Shown: piece by piece, positions 50,090-59,081 of the stretch
How the letters are laid out: each line of letters begins with the position of its first letter
How positions within the stretch are numbered: position 1 is the first letter of the stretch
From: Anaerostipes sp.
GTDB lineage: Bacteria > Bacillota > Clostridia > Lachnospirales > Lachnospiraceae
Assembly: GCF_018381315.1 (NCBI RefSeq)
Contig: NZ_JAGZSD010000020.1
Coordinates: 1-64,000 of the forward strand
Length of the DNA: 64,000 bases
Direction of reading: 5' to 3'
The notes under the pieces: generated by a model
What the model saw: only the letters and a program-made list of their open reading frames with translations
The model's database searches: none
Told to the model about the DNA's origin: nothing
Made by a program: the position numbers and the translations under genes

Positions 50090-51910
50090 TCAGGAAATTC
50101 TTAAAACCTCTGTCTGATTGGTAACTTTTTTCATATTAGTTAACCTTTTTATATGAAAGTAATCGGAATTAGCCACAACCATCATCACTGTAGTATCATA
50201 GCATTTCTGTGCTAACGATGTAAGATCTGCTTCACCCATTAGATCTCCCTTCTTAACAGCCTGTCCCTGTTGTACTTTCGTTTTAAACCCTTCTCCGTTT
50301 AATTCCACCGTGTCAATTCCAAAATGAATCAGTATTTCTGCCCCGGAATCTGCCATGATACCATAAGCATGTCCGGTAGGATAGACCGCAGTGACCGTGC
50401 CGCTGACCGGTGCATATAATTTCCCGTCAGCAGGAAGGACCGCAATTCCCTCTCCTAGTGATCCGCTTGAAAAAGCTTTGTCTTTTACATCAGATAAATT
50501 TATGATTTCGCCATTTACAGGCGAATTTAGAATAGCTTCACACGGTTTGTTTTCTATCACCTCTGTTTTTCTGCTGCTTTCCTCAAATCCGATAACATAG
50601 GTCATTGCCGCTGCAATTCCAATAGCAAGAATCATACCAACAATATAAAATGGAAATGTTTTTCCGAAAAATCCCGGGAAATTTAAAATACCTGCAAATA
50701 CAAAAGTGTACTGCCTGACTCCCATAACTCCCACAAAGGCTCCGGCCACTGCCCCGGCCGTGATAAACGGGATATGGAGTTTTTTAAATTTTGTCAAAAG
50801 TCCGTAAATAATAGGCTCAGTAATTCCCGTAAACAATCCTGTCAAAAAAGAAGTGAAAGACAGCTGTTTTAATTCTGAATTTTTTGTTTTCAGAAGAACA
50901 CCCAGTGCCAGACCAATCTGTGAATAGGTTGCCATAAGCCACATAGGCGTAAAATAATCAAACCCTTTGTTCGTAATGTTAATAATTATGATTGGAATGA
51001 TCCCCCACTGAAGACCGAAAATAGCCATATAACCACACAGCCCGCCTGCAATCAAACCGGCGATCAGCGGATTGAATCCTACCAATGCGCTTAATCCGTC
51101 TCCCAGCATCTGGCTCACATAGGTCCCAAAAGGTCCGAATGTCAGGATTGTGAGCGGAACAACAATTAAAAGTCCTGACAGTGTGATCACAAGAGAACGG
51201 ACACTGTCGGGCAAAATTTTCGTAAGCTTATGATCGATGACTGAATAAAACCAAACCCCCAGAATTGCAGGGATCACACTGGAAGAATAATTGGCCATGA
51301 CTACAGGAATCCCAAAAAACTCCACAGCTCCTTTTACCTCCGCCAGCGCAGTAAAGGCAGGATGCAGAAGTACTCCACCGATCACAACAGCAATATAAGG
51401 ATTTGTCTTAAACTGTTTCGCCGCCGTAATTGCAAGAAGAACAGGGAAAAAATAAAAAACCGCATTTCCCGCTGCCGATAGAATCGCATATGTTCCGCTT
51501 TCCGCATTCATCCACTTCATGGATGAAGCAAGGCTTAACAGTCCAGTCAAAATACCCGAACACATAATGAGAGGCAGGTAAGGCGCAAATATCCCGGAAA
51601 TCACATTAAATGCTCTGTCAACAAGTCTCCCTTTTTCTCCCGCCTCTGAAGATATATTCTCCATAAAAGGCAGCATGGGTACCAGTTCATCAAACACCTT
51701 GTTGACTGCATTCCCGATCACGACCTGAATCTGCGTTCCGTTTCCCAAAACATTTATTACACCGTCTGTTTCCTGTAATTTTTCTTTCTGCACTTCATCC
51801 GAATGCTTTAATGTAAACCTCAGCCTTGTGGCACAGTGGTATACATTCGTCACATTTTCGGCACCACCCACATACATTAACACTTTTTCGGCCGTTTCTT
51901 TATTTGACAT
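50090..51910 (-). CDS. bglF: PTS beta-glucoside transporter EIIBCA
   Basis: 606 residues with domain order B-C-A. EIIB with phospho-Cys26 ('NVYHCATRLRF'), EIIC with about ten helices and 'TGITEPIIYGLL', and a C-terminal glucose-type EIIA with phospho-His in 'ILIHFGIDTVEL'. It imports and phosphorylates beta-glucosides. Its start overlaps the end of the phospho-beta-glucosidase gene by 11 nt. Confidence 0.92.
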   Translation of the reverse strand: MSNKETAEKVLMYVGGAENVTNVYHCATRLRFTLKHSDEVQKEKLQETDGVINVLGNGTQIQVVIGNAVNKVFDELVPMLPFMENISSEAGEKGRLVDRAFNVISGIFAPYLPLIMCSGILTGLLSLASSMKWMNAESGTYAILSAAGNAVFYFFPVLLAITAAKQFKTNPYIAVVIGGVLLHPAFTALAEVKGAVEFFGIPVVMANYSSSVIPAILGVWFYSVIDHKLTKILPDSVRSLVITLSGLLIVVPLTILTFGPFGTYVSQMLGDGLSALVGFNPLIAGLIAGGLCGYMAIFGLQWGIIPIIIINITNKGFDYFTPMWLMATYSQIGLALGVLLKTKNSELKQLSFTSFLTGLFTGITEPIIYGLLTKFKKLHIPFITAGAVAGAFVGVMGVRQYTFVFAGILNFPGFFGKTFPFYIVGMILAIGIAAAMTYVIGFEESSRKTEVIENKPCEAILNSPVNGEIINLSDVKDKAFSSGSLGEGIAVLPADGKLYAPVSGTVTAVYPTGHAYGIMADSGAEILIHFGIDTVELNGEGFKTKVQQGQAVKKGDLMGEADLTSLAQKCYDTTVMMVVANSDYFHIKRLTNMKKVTNQTEVLRIS

Positions 51911-53339
51911 GGCAAAAATCCTCCGTTAAATTCTCTCCTCTTGTTTTAATCACTTCTTTATACCAGTAATAAGACAGCTTTTTCTTTCTCTTTAAACCGT
52001 TTTCATGATCAACGTAAATGAATCCGTACTGTTTTTGAAAACCATTGAGCCAGCTTAACAGATCAATGGCAGACCAGGCAAAATAACCCTTAATGTTATA
52101 GCCTCTTAAGTTTCCCTCTTTAATAGCCGCCAGATGCTTTTCAATAAACTTGATCCGTGGGACATCCATGACCTGTTCCTCAATGACAGGGTCCTGGTCA
52201 CCCAGCCCATTTTCCGTGATATATACTTTCAGTTCACTATCATAGCGTTTCCTCAGCATTCGAATGCCGTCAAGCAGACCCTCCGGAGACACTTCCCAGC
52301 CCCATTTTGTATATATCTTATCCTCCGGCTTCACGATTTCATAAAAACCATCATAATAAAACTGCCGTTTCTGACCCGTACTGGCTTCCCTGGAATAATC
52401 AATCACTGCATCTTTCCTGTCCTTTACTCTGACCACCGCATTAGGATGATAGTAGTTCAGGCCGATAAAATCATTTTGTCCACTGGCCCTTTTTATTACC
52501 GCTGCCTCATCATCACTGATACGGAACAAAAGATCCCTATTTTTCAAAAATTTCAGGCAGTATTCGGGATATACTCCTTTAAACAAAGGATCCAAATACA
52601 TAAACGTTTCAAAATGATTGGCATGGTTCGCCGCCTCTTGGTCACTATATGAATCAGTGGCAGCATAGTTTGGTGCAAATCCATGAGAAAATCCTATCTC
52701 TCCATACTGCTTTTTACTCTTGTACAAAACTACAGTCCGTGCATGGGCAACCATTACCTGGTGCAGCGCCTCAAAAAAGCCTTTTTGTTCATTTTTTAAT
52801 CCCGGCGGATGAGCCCCTGTAATATATCCAAACCTTAAAAAGTAAACTGGTTCATTGAATGTGATCCAATGCTTAACCCTGTCACCAAAACACTTAAAGC
52901 AGACATCCGCAAATGCTGTAAACTGCCGGACGGTCTCTCTATTTCTCCAACCGCCCTTTTTCTCTAAGTACTGCGGCAAATCCCAGTGATATAAAGTAAC
53001 AAAAGGCACAATACCATACTTTAAACATTCATTAATCAGGTTGTTATAAAATGAGATCCCCTTTCCATTCACCTTACCATCATCATTTGGAAATATCCTG
53101 GTCCACGAAATAGAAAAACGATAAGATTCCAGTCCCATTTCAGCCATCAGCCGAATATCTTCTTTATAACGGTGGTAATGGTCAATGGCAACATCACCGT
53201 TAGTTCCGTTCAGGGTCTTGCCTTCTATTTTAGAAAAGACATCCCAGTTTGATATCCCTTTTCCGTCTTCCTTATATGCCCCTTCTATCTGGTAAGCTGC
53301 CGAGGCCGCTCCAAATAAAAAATCATGTGCAAACTTCAT
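51900..53339 (-). CDS. bglA: 6-phospho-beta-glucosidase (GH1)
   Basis: 479 residues of glycoside hydrolase family 1: 'DFLFGAASAAYQIEGAYKEDGKGISNWD', acid-base Glu163 in 'TFNEP' and the nucleophile in 'YITENG'. It cleaves the phospho-beta-glucoside delivered by the EII. It is first in the operon glucosidase-EII-PTE-nitroreductase, preceded by an RpiR regulator gene on the same strand. Confidence 0.93.
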   Translation of the reverse strand: MKFAHDFLFGAASAAYQIEGAYKEDGKGISNWDVFSKIEGKTLNGTNGDVAIDHYHRYKEDIRLMAEMGLESYRFSISWTRIFPNDDGKVNGKGISFYNNLINECLKYGIVPFVTLYHWDLPQYLEKKGGWRNRETVRQFTAFADVCFKCFGDRVKHWITFNEPVYFLRFGYITGAHPPGLKNEQKGFFEALHQVMVAHARTVVLYKSKKQYGEIGFSHGFAPNYAATDSYSDQEAANHANHFETFMYLDPLFKGVYPEYCLKFLKNRDLLFRISDDEAAVIKRASGQNDFIGLNYYHPNAVVRVKDRKDAVIDYSREASTGQKRQFYYDGFYEIVKPEDKIYTKWGWEVSPEGLLDGIRMLRKRYDSELKVYITENGLGDQDPVIEEQVMDVPRIKFIEKHLAAIKEGNLRGYNIKGYFAWSAIDLLSWLNGFQKQYGFIYVDHENGLKRKKKLSYYWYKEVIKTRGENLTEDFCHVK

Positions 53340-53355
53340 TTTCTACCTCCATATC

Positions 53356-53387
53356 CTGCAATTTTTAAGCGCTTTTCCTAATTGCAG
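53356..53387 (-). promoter_or_regulatory. inverted repeat around AAGCGCTT upstream of bglA
   Basis: CTGCAATT (53356-53363) and AATTGCAG (53380-53387) flank AAGCGCTT (53367-53374), ending 17 bp before the bglA ATG. AAGCGCTT matches the core of a CcpA cre box; the arms could be an RpiR operator or a leader hairpin. Confidence 0.5.
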
Positions 53388-53478
53388 TTTCATCATATAC
53401 AAATTCTGCTGTCTTGTCTCATTTTTTCAGACTTTAGAATTTTGTTATGCTGTTATGGAATTTGTTACACAAAAAAAA

Positions 53479-53505
53479 ACATGATTTAAGCCTCTTAAAT
53501 CATGT
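53479..53505 (-). terminator. terminator of the rpiR gene upstream of bgl
   Basis: ACATGATTTAAG pairs with CTTAAATCATGT (12-bp perfect stem, 3-nt loop); eight T follow on the minus strand. It starts within the stop codon of the RpiR gene, separating it from the bgl operon. Confidence 0.93.
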
Positions 53506-54234
53506 TTTTGTATTTAATCTCTGAACTCTGTGTGCCAATGTTTCCAGAATATAGATCACCGGCACCTGGGATGTTACATTATATTGCCCCGGCAGTACAG
53601 TCATAGGCATGTAATAGGCAATATTAAAGTCTGAGACATTTGCCAAAGTACACTGCCTTGTGTTGGTAATGCTGATGATCGTAGCTTTTCCTCTTTTAAA
53701 ACCATCAATCTGCCGGTGAAGGAATCTCTGCTCCCCGCTGACGGATAATGCCACGACTGCCGAATCATCGTATTTTCCATTATCTGTAGGATAAAATGGA
53801 TCATCTAAATATAATGCATTCTTCCCTAAATTGGATAAATAACGTGCCCCATATTTGCCCAGTGTCCCGCTTGTTCCCAGCCCTACAAAGAAAACTTTTT
53901 CCTTACTGCATATAATTTCTGCCGCTTTCTGGATCTCCCGGTCAAATTCACTATGCTCCACTTTTTTAAAAAAATCCTGAATGATTGTGTAATCATCTGT
54001 AAATTCCTGTTTCTTGGAATCTTTTAGGTATTCTTTCAATCTATACTTAAATTCCGAGTAGCCTTCACATTCCATCTTGGAACAGAACCGAAGAATCGTG
54101 GTCGAAGAGACATGCAGCTTAGCTGCCATTTCCCGGATAGTCATCCGAGAAGCCATTTCCGCGTTGGATATAATAAAGTTGTAAATTAAAATTTCCAAAT
54201 CATTTAGAGATTTAATTTTTTCATAGGTAAACAT
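53500..54234 (-). CDS. MurR/RpiR family regulator of the bgl operon
   Basis: 244 residues, start at the ATG at 54234 with GGAGG 7 nt ahead. N-terminal helix-turn-helix ('MTIREMAAKLHVSSTTILRFCSKMECEGYSEFKYRLKEYL') and C-terminal SIS phospho-sugar domain ('KVFFVGLGTSGTLGKYGARYL'). It lies upstream of bglA on the same strand but has its own terminator. The expected ligand is a phospho-sugar from the beta-glucoside pathway. Confidence 0.9.
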   Translation of the reverse strand: MFTYEKIKSLNDLEILIYNFIISNAEMASRMTIREMAAKLHVSSTTILRFCSKMECEGYSEFKYRLKEYLKDSKKQEFTDDYTIIQDFFKKVEHSEFDREIQKAAEIICSKEKVFFVGLGTSGTLGKYGARYLSNLGKNALYLDDPFYPTDNGKYDDSAVVALSVSGEQRFLHRQIDGFKRGKATIISITNTRQCTLANVSDFNIAYYMPMTVLPGQYNVTSQVPVIYILETLAHRVQRLNTKT

Positions 54235-54588
54235 TAAAAATCCTCCGGGATATATATTTATCAAAATTGACTCTGTATAAATTTATTATAATTTTAGCAT
54301 GTGTAATTGTACATATCAAGAAAGCAGATTTAATTAGTTTTTTTATAAATTCTTCCTGAATTTCGAATTTCCATTCGATTCCCAAATATAAAAATCTGGA
54401 TACGCATCATTTCTCATTTTTTGTTCAAAACTTTTTTTATTAAGAAATTTAGAACAAAATATAAAAGGGGACTGCCGCATTAGCTAAAAATATTTAGCCT
54501 GCCGTCAGTCCCCTTGTTGCCCTTATGCGGGCCATTTCTGTATCTTTTATACTCCCTTTGCCGCTTCTCTCCTGCTATGGCAGATGAA
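54235..54588 (-). other. intergenic region between AraC-like and RpiR genes
   Basis: 354 bp, very A+T-rich, with no gene. The RpiR side has a possible minus-strand promoter, TTGATA (54314-54319), 17 bp, TAAAAT (54291-54296). The other end holds the terminator at 54467-54513. Nothing else is recognisable. Confidence 0.5.
54467..54513 (-). terminator. terminator of the AraC/GyrI-type regulator
   Basis: GGGGACTG pairs with CAGTCCCC, with an inner GCTAAA/TTTAGC stem; the minus strand continues TTTTAT. It shares the GACTGCCGC arm with terminators at 5056 and 56854. Confidence 0.8.
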
Positions 54589-55467
54589 TTATTTAATTGC
54601 CGCTAACTCTATATACCCTCTCGTTCCAACCGGCTCCAGCTGAATCCGCGGATTGCTTTCATCCCATTCACAGCCGATGACAGAAGGATCGTATTTCTTC
54701 ATAGCCTCCCACACTTCCTCAATCGCCTGACAGTAGTTCTCCTCCTCAAAAGGTTCACTCTGAAACATCAAATATTTTGCAGGCGGCAGCTGGATTACTT
54801 CAAAGCCCTCCGGCACCTCTCCATCATAATCTTCCGATACCTCCACTCCCTGAACGTATTCCGATGTATCCGGTTTTCTGTATGCCGGCGGCAGCCACAG
54901 GCAGACAGGCTCTCCGCTGATGGATTTGATGCTTAATAAAAGCCCCCAGACATCACATCCTACTTCCTCGCAGTAGGCAAAATAATCTGCTGCTTTTTTT
55001 CCTCTTTTGATAATGACCTTCCTGGCCGGTTTCTCTGTCACCTGAATAAATACATTTTTTAAATTCTCCATAACTGGTCTCCTTTCAATCTCTCTGTAAA
55101 CAACGCCATACGGAGTAAAAAGATATAACGGCACAGGATTCAAAGCATATTCACGGGGATTGCATCCAAACTCCCGCAGAAACGCACGCTGGTAACCGTC
55201 CACACTGTCAAACCCCATTTCAAAGGCTACATCCGTTATTTTGCAGGTGCAGTCTCTCAGTCTGAGTGCTGACTTGGACAGACGAAGACGGCGGATATAA
55301 TCGGCCGGTGTACTTCCCACATATCTGGTAAACAGACGATACGAATACCACGGGGAATACAGAGATGCTTTTGCCAGATCCGCCAATGTAATATTTTCTG
55401 CTAAATGTTTTTCTATGAAATCCTGCATACGCTGGACAGCTTTGATCTGTTCTCTCATGCCTTTCAC
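54589..55467 (-). CDS. AraC family regulator with GyrI-like effector domain
   Basis: 292 residues. The order is reversed from most AraC proteins: the DNA-binding domain is at the N-terminus (about 8-110, 'ITLADLAKASLYSPWYSYRLFTRYVGSTPADYIRRLRLSKSALRL') and a GyrI/Rob-like small-molecule domain is at the C-terminus (about 135-292). Such proteins (Rob, TipA-like) respond to drugs or lipophilic compounds. It is divergent from a HAD phosphatase gene. Confidence 0.88.
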   Translation of the reverse strand: MKGMREQIKAVQRMQDFIEKHLAENITLADLAKASLYSPWYSYRLFTRYVGSTPADYIRRLRLSKSALRLRDCTCKITDVAFEMGFDSVDGYQRAFLREFGCNPREYALNPVPLYLFTPYGVVYREIERRPVMENLKNVFIQVTEKPARKVIIKRGKKAADYFAYCEEVGCDVWGLLLSIKSISGEPVCLWLPPAYRKPDTSEYVQGVEVSEDYDGEVPEGFEVIQLPPAKYLMFQSEPFEEENYCQAIEEVWEAMKKYDPSVIGCEWDESNPRIQLEPVGTRGYIELAAIK

Positions 55468-55586
55468 CTCTTTACATCTGTCATTATAGGTTGACCGAAA
55501 GAAAAACTCTCGACTATTCTTGCCTTTCTATATTATAATAAAACACAGCAGAAAGAAAATACAGATTATGGAAGGATTCTGATAAA

Positions 55587-56390
55587 ATGAAATATAAGTT
55601 GATTGCCTTAGATTTAGATGGTACTTTAAATACCGATGAAAAAACAATTACCCCAAAGACAAGGGATGCCCTTCTTTTGGCCCAGCGGCAGGGACTTACC
55701 ATAGCCCTCTGCTCTGCCCGCCCGGTTCCGGGCCTGTACAAAGACATGCGGACTCTGGATTTAGAAAAATACCATGGGATGCTGATTGCCTATAATGGAG
55801 GAAAAATTGTGACTGCCTATGATAAAAAAATCCTTCACCAGCAGACTTTCCCATGCAGTCTGGCAAAAACAGTCCTGAACCATCTGGAAAACTATCCGGT
55901 AACCCCCATCATTGATGACGGGGAACGATTTTATGTGACCGATAAAAACGGTTACATGGTTCAGCATGAGTGTTGGAACAATCAGATGGAATGTACCGAA
56001 GTCCCTTCTTTGTCTGAGTTCCTTGAGTTTGATCTGGTAAAGATTCTAATGTCTGTGGAACCGGAACAGCTTTGGTCTGTCCTGTCCGAAATTGAGAAAC
56101 CATTTAAAGACAGCCTGGTCTTTGTAAGGACTGCACCTTTTTACATAGAAGCTATGCCAAAGGGTATCAACAAAGCGGAAGGGCTGCGCCGGACATGTGA
56201 GATCCTCGGCATCTCTCCGGAAGAAGTTATCGCTTTCGGAGATGCAGAAAATGACTTGGAGATGATTAAATTTGCTGGTTATGGTGTTGCCATGGGAAAT
56301 GCCTGTGATGCGCTGAAAGAAACAGCTGATGAGATTACTCTGACGAATAACGAAGATGGAATTGCACATAGCCTGGAACATCTATTATAA
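55587..56390 (+). CDS. Cof-type HAD family phosphatase
   Basis: 267 residues. Nucleophile motif 'LIALDLDGTLNTDEKTI' (Asp9, Asp11), 'ALCSARP', Lys in 'GINKAEGL' and 'IAFGDAENDLEMI' are all intact, with a C2B cap as in YidA/Cof proteins. It dephosphorylates sugar phosphates or cofactors of broad type. A TATAAT lies about 50 bp upstream. Confidence 0.9.
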   Translation: MKYKLIALDLDGTLNTDEKTITPKTRDALLLAQRQGLTIALCSARPVPGLYKDMRTLDLEKYHGMLIAYNGGKIVTAYDKKILHQQTFPCSLAKTVLNHLENYPVTPIIDDGERFYVTDKNGYMVQHECWNNQMECTEVPSLSEFLEFDLVKILMSVEPEQLWSVLSEIEKPFKDSLVFVRTAPFYIEAMPKGINKAEGLRRTCEILGISPEEVIAFGDAENDLEMIKFAGYGVAMGNACDALKETADEITLTNNEDGIAHSLEHLL

Positions 56391-56444
56391 AAATAATAAT
56401 ATCTTGTTTACTCTCAAGGCCACATAACCAGATGAGAAAGCATA

Positions 56445-56672
56445 TTATTTTATATTCTTTTCATATTTACTTTTGTACTCTTTTTGTAACCATTGATTAG
56501 TGCGTCGCCAGTTAAAAGCAGCTGATGCTAAAAAGATAAGCCCTGGAAGCCAAAAAATCCTGCCTCCATAGTAAATATGATAAATATATAAGGCGACAGC
56601 TGCTGATAACAATAGACAGCAAATGATATTTGATATAAGATTTATTCTTTTAAATTTTACACTCTGATTCAT
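56445..56672 (-). CDS. small membrane protein of unknown function
   Basis: 75 residues with two hydrophobic helices (about 10-30 and 38-52) and a basic C-terminus. I do not recognise the family. The ATG has only a weak ribosome site (AAGGCATGG), so the gene call is uncertain. No operon partner; flanked by a HAD gene and a non-coding hairpin region. Confidence 0.45.
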   Translation of the reverse strand: MNQSVKFKRINLISNIICCLLLSAAVALYIYHIYYGGRIFWLPGLIFLASAAFNWRRTNQWLQKEYKSKYEKNIK

Positions 56673-56813
56673 GTCATCACCATGCCTTTTCTAGTATAGT
56701 TGCTTGTTCTTCTGTTTTCTTAATCCAGAAAGTAATTATATTATCCTTCAATGATATAATATGTTCGGTTTTGTTACAAGAGGATCGTCTTATTCAGCAT
56801 CCTATATACTATT

Positions 56814-56850
56814 TTTTATTTCATGGGACGCACTTTCCCATGAAATAAAA
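56814..56850. repeat. recurrent hairpin, second copy
   Basis: A 15-bp perfect stem (56814-56828 with 56836-56850) around the loop CGCACTT. The inner 10 bp differ from the copy at 73-99 by one compensated A-T to G-C pair; the loop is identical. As at the first copy, it follows a terminator on the minus strand. The 249-bp gap 56673-56921 holds only this and the next hairpin. Confidence 0.75.
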
Positions 56851-56853
56851 TAA

Positions 56854-56894
56854 GACTGCCGCCCAGCTAAATCTACTCAGCCGGCGCAGCAGTC
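56854..56894 (-). terminator. terminator of the glucose-type PTS operon
   Basis: GACTGC (56854-56859) pairs with GCAGTC (56889-56894), with inner GCC/GGC and GCT/AGC pairs; the minus strand continues TTATTTTATTT. Imperfect stem but well placed after the stop at 56922. Confidence 0.65.
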
Positions 56895-56921
56895 CTCTGC
56901 CATTCTATATACAGATATGAT

Positions 56922-59066
56922 TTAATACTCCCCGGCCACCGTCCTGCCTGCTTTTGCTTTGATTCCAGTATGATACTGGATGTCCGGAAGTTTTCCTTCC
57001 TCCATGACGATCATCAGCACATCCGGACACAGGCCCTCTCTCTCGATCAGTTTTTGATCAAATTCTATTAATCTTTCTCCTGCAGACACTTTCTGTCCCT
57101 GCTTTACAAAGCTTTGAAAGCCTTTTCCATCCAGCTTCACCGTATCAATCCCGATATGCAGCAGCACATTCAGCCCTTCCTTTGTCTTTAATCCTACCGC
57201 ATGAAGAGACGGTTCCATCACAAGAGTGATGTCCCCATCGGCCGGAGCAGTTACAACGCCGTTCTCCGTTTCAATGACAACTCCATTTCCCATAGCACAG
57301 GATGAAAACGCCTCGTCCTTTGCCTGACTCATAGGAAGGATCATTCCGTCAGCCGGAGCCAGCAGTTTCCCCGGTCCGCTGACCATTTCTGCTGTCTCAT
57401 ACTTCTCTGGTATTTTTGTTTCTGCATCATCTGGACTGATTCCGTTTTCCATAAGATACTGTATGTACTCTTCCAGATTGCTCTTAATGACAGAAACCTG
57501 CGGCCCGTAAATTACCTGTGCCCCGTTTCCTTTTACGATCATACCTTTGGATCCCGTCTGTTTCAGAAGGTTTTCATCCATTTTGCCTGAATCATTCAAC
57601 GTAAGTCTGAGTCTTGTTGCACAACATTCCACATCTACTACGTTTTCAAGTCCGCCCAGACCTTTTAAGATTGCAGCAGACACAGGATCCTCGACTACAT
57701 CCCCCTTCTTTTTTTTCTTCTGAAAATCTTCTTTTGTGTAGAGTTTAATATCCGATGCATTTTCTTCCCTGCCCGGCGTTTTTAAGTTCCACTTTTCAAT
57801 CACAAACTTAAACAGGAAGTAATAAAGAACTGCATAGAGTGCAAACACCGGAAGGATCATAAGCCAGTTGGTCTTTCCCTGTCCCTGAAGCAGGCCATAC
57901 AGTGTAAAATCAATCAGTCCGCAGGAAAAAGTAGTTCCGATGCATATTTTCAGCAGGTGCATCAGCAGGAAAGACAAGCCTGCCAGCCCGCAGTGCAGAA
58001 TAAATAATCCCGGGGCAATAAATAAAAAGGTAAATTCAATCGGTTCTGTAATACCTGTCAAAAAAGAAGTCAGTGCAGCAGATGCTAAAAGTCCGCCTAC
58101 CACTTTTCTGTTTTCAGGTTTTGCACAACGGTACATAGCATAAGCGGCTGCAGGAAGACCTGCCATCATAAAGGAATATTTTCCTGACATAAACCGGCAT
58201 GCTTCCACGCTGAACTTGGTTACATTCGGGGAAGCCAGCTCTGCAAAGAAAATATTCTGAGCGCCTGCTACGGTGATTCCGTCGATCACGGCAGTGCCGC
58301 CAAGTCCGGTCTGCCAGAACGGAATATAAAATACATGGTGAAGACCAAAAGGTATCAGCGCCCGTTCCAGGAAACCGAATATAAAAGTCCCAAAATATCC
58401 GGACTGAAGCACAAGGTCTCCGAGAGCAAAAATTCCTTTTTGGATCACAGGCCACACTGCAAATGCCGCCGCGCCAACGCCGATATGGACAAGTACACAG
58501 ATGATCGGTACAAACCGGACTCCTGCAAAAAAGGATAAGGCCGCCGGAAGCTCCTGTTTATAAAAGCGGTTGTGCAGTGCTGCGGTCACAAGACCCACAA
58601 GAATTCCCGCAAAGACTCCCATCTGCAGGGAATCAATACCACAGACATTGGTGATTGCCCCGTCAAGGACACCTTTTGCGTAGCTTCCGTCCGCAAGTAT
58701 CTGCCCCGTTAGCTTCAGGCATGCGTTAATGGTTGTATTCATAACGAAAAATGAAATTCCGGCTGACAGTACGGCAACGGCCTTTTCATTTTTTGCCATT
58801 CCCAGTGCAACAGCCAGTGCAAAGATCAGCGGCAGATTTCCGAAAATTGTATTTCCCACCTGTGACATGATCGTAAGAAGTCCGTTCAAAATAGTACCGC
58901 CGCCAAGAATTCCATCCAAATGATATGCGGCAATCGTTTTTTCATTAGTAAAAGAAGCTCCCAATCCAAGGAGTACTCCTGCAATCGGCAGGATGGATAC
59001 CGGAAGAAAAAATGATCTTCCGATTTTTTGGATGACGTCAAACATCCCTTCTCTCTTGTTTTTCAT
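56922..59066 (-). CDS. PTS glucose/glucoside-family transporter EIICBA
   Basis: 714 residues, order C-B-A. EIIC (about 1-430) with 'GFLERALIPFGLHHVFYIPFW' and 'TGITEPIEFTFLF', EIIB with phospho-Cys in 'VECCATRLRL', and EIIA with phospho-His in 'VLLHIGIDTVKL'. A tandem Cys-Cys at the EIIB site is slightly unusual. It is last in the operon GH4 glucosidase-epimerase-EII, so the substrate is probably a glucoside or disaccharide rather than free glucose. Confidence 0.9.
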   Translation of the reverse strand: MKNKREGMFDVIQKIGRSFFLPVSILPIAGVLLGLGASFTNEKTIAAYHLDGILGGGTILNGLLTIMSQVGNTIFGNLPLIFALAVALGMAKNEKAVAVLSAGISFFVMNTTINACLKLTGQILADGSYAKGVLDGAITNVCGIDSLQMGVFAGILVGLVTAALHNRFYKQELPAALSFFAGVRFVPIICVLVHIGVGAAAFAVWPVIQKGIFALGDLVLQSGYFGTFIFGFLERALIPFGLHHVFYIPFWQTGLGGTAVIDGITVAGAQNIFFAELASPNVTKFSVEACRFMSGKYSFMMAGLPAAAYAMYRCAKPENRKVVGGLLASAALTSFLTGITEPIEFTFLFIAPGLFILHCGLAGLSFLLMHLLKICIGTTFSCGLIDFTLYGLLQGQGKTNWLMILPVFALYAVLYYFLFKFVIEKWNLKTPGREENASDIKLYTKEDFQKKKKKGDVVEDPVSAAILKGLGGLENVVDVECCATRLRLTLNDSGKMDENLLKQTGSKGMIVKGNGAQVIYGPQVSVIKSNLEEYIQYLMENGISPDDAETKIPEKYETAEMVSGPGKLLAPADGMILPMSQAKDEAFSSCAMGNGVVIETENGVVTAPADGDITLVMEPSLHAVGLKTKEGLNVLLHIGIDTVKLDGKGFQSFVKQGQKVSAGERLIEFDQKLIEREGLCPDVLMIVMEEGKLPDIQYHTGIKAKAGRTVAGEY

Positions 59067-59081
59067 ATGATCCCTCCAAAA

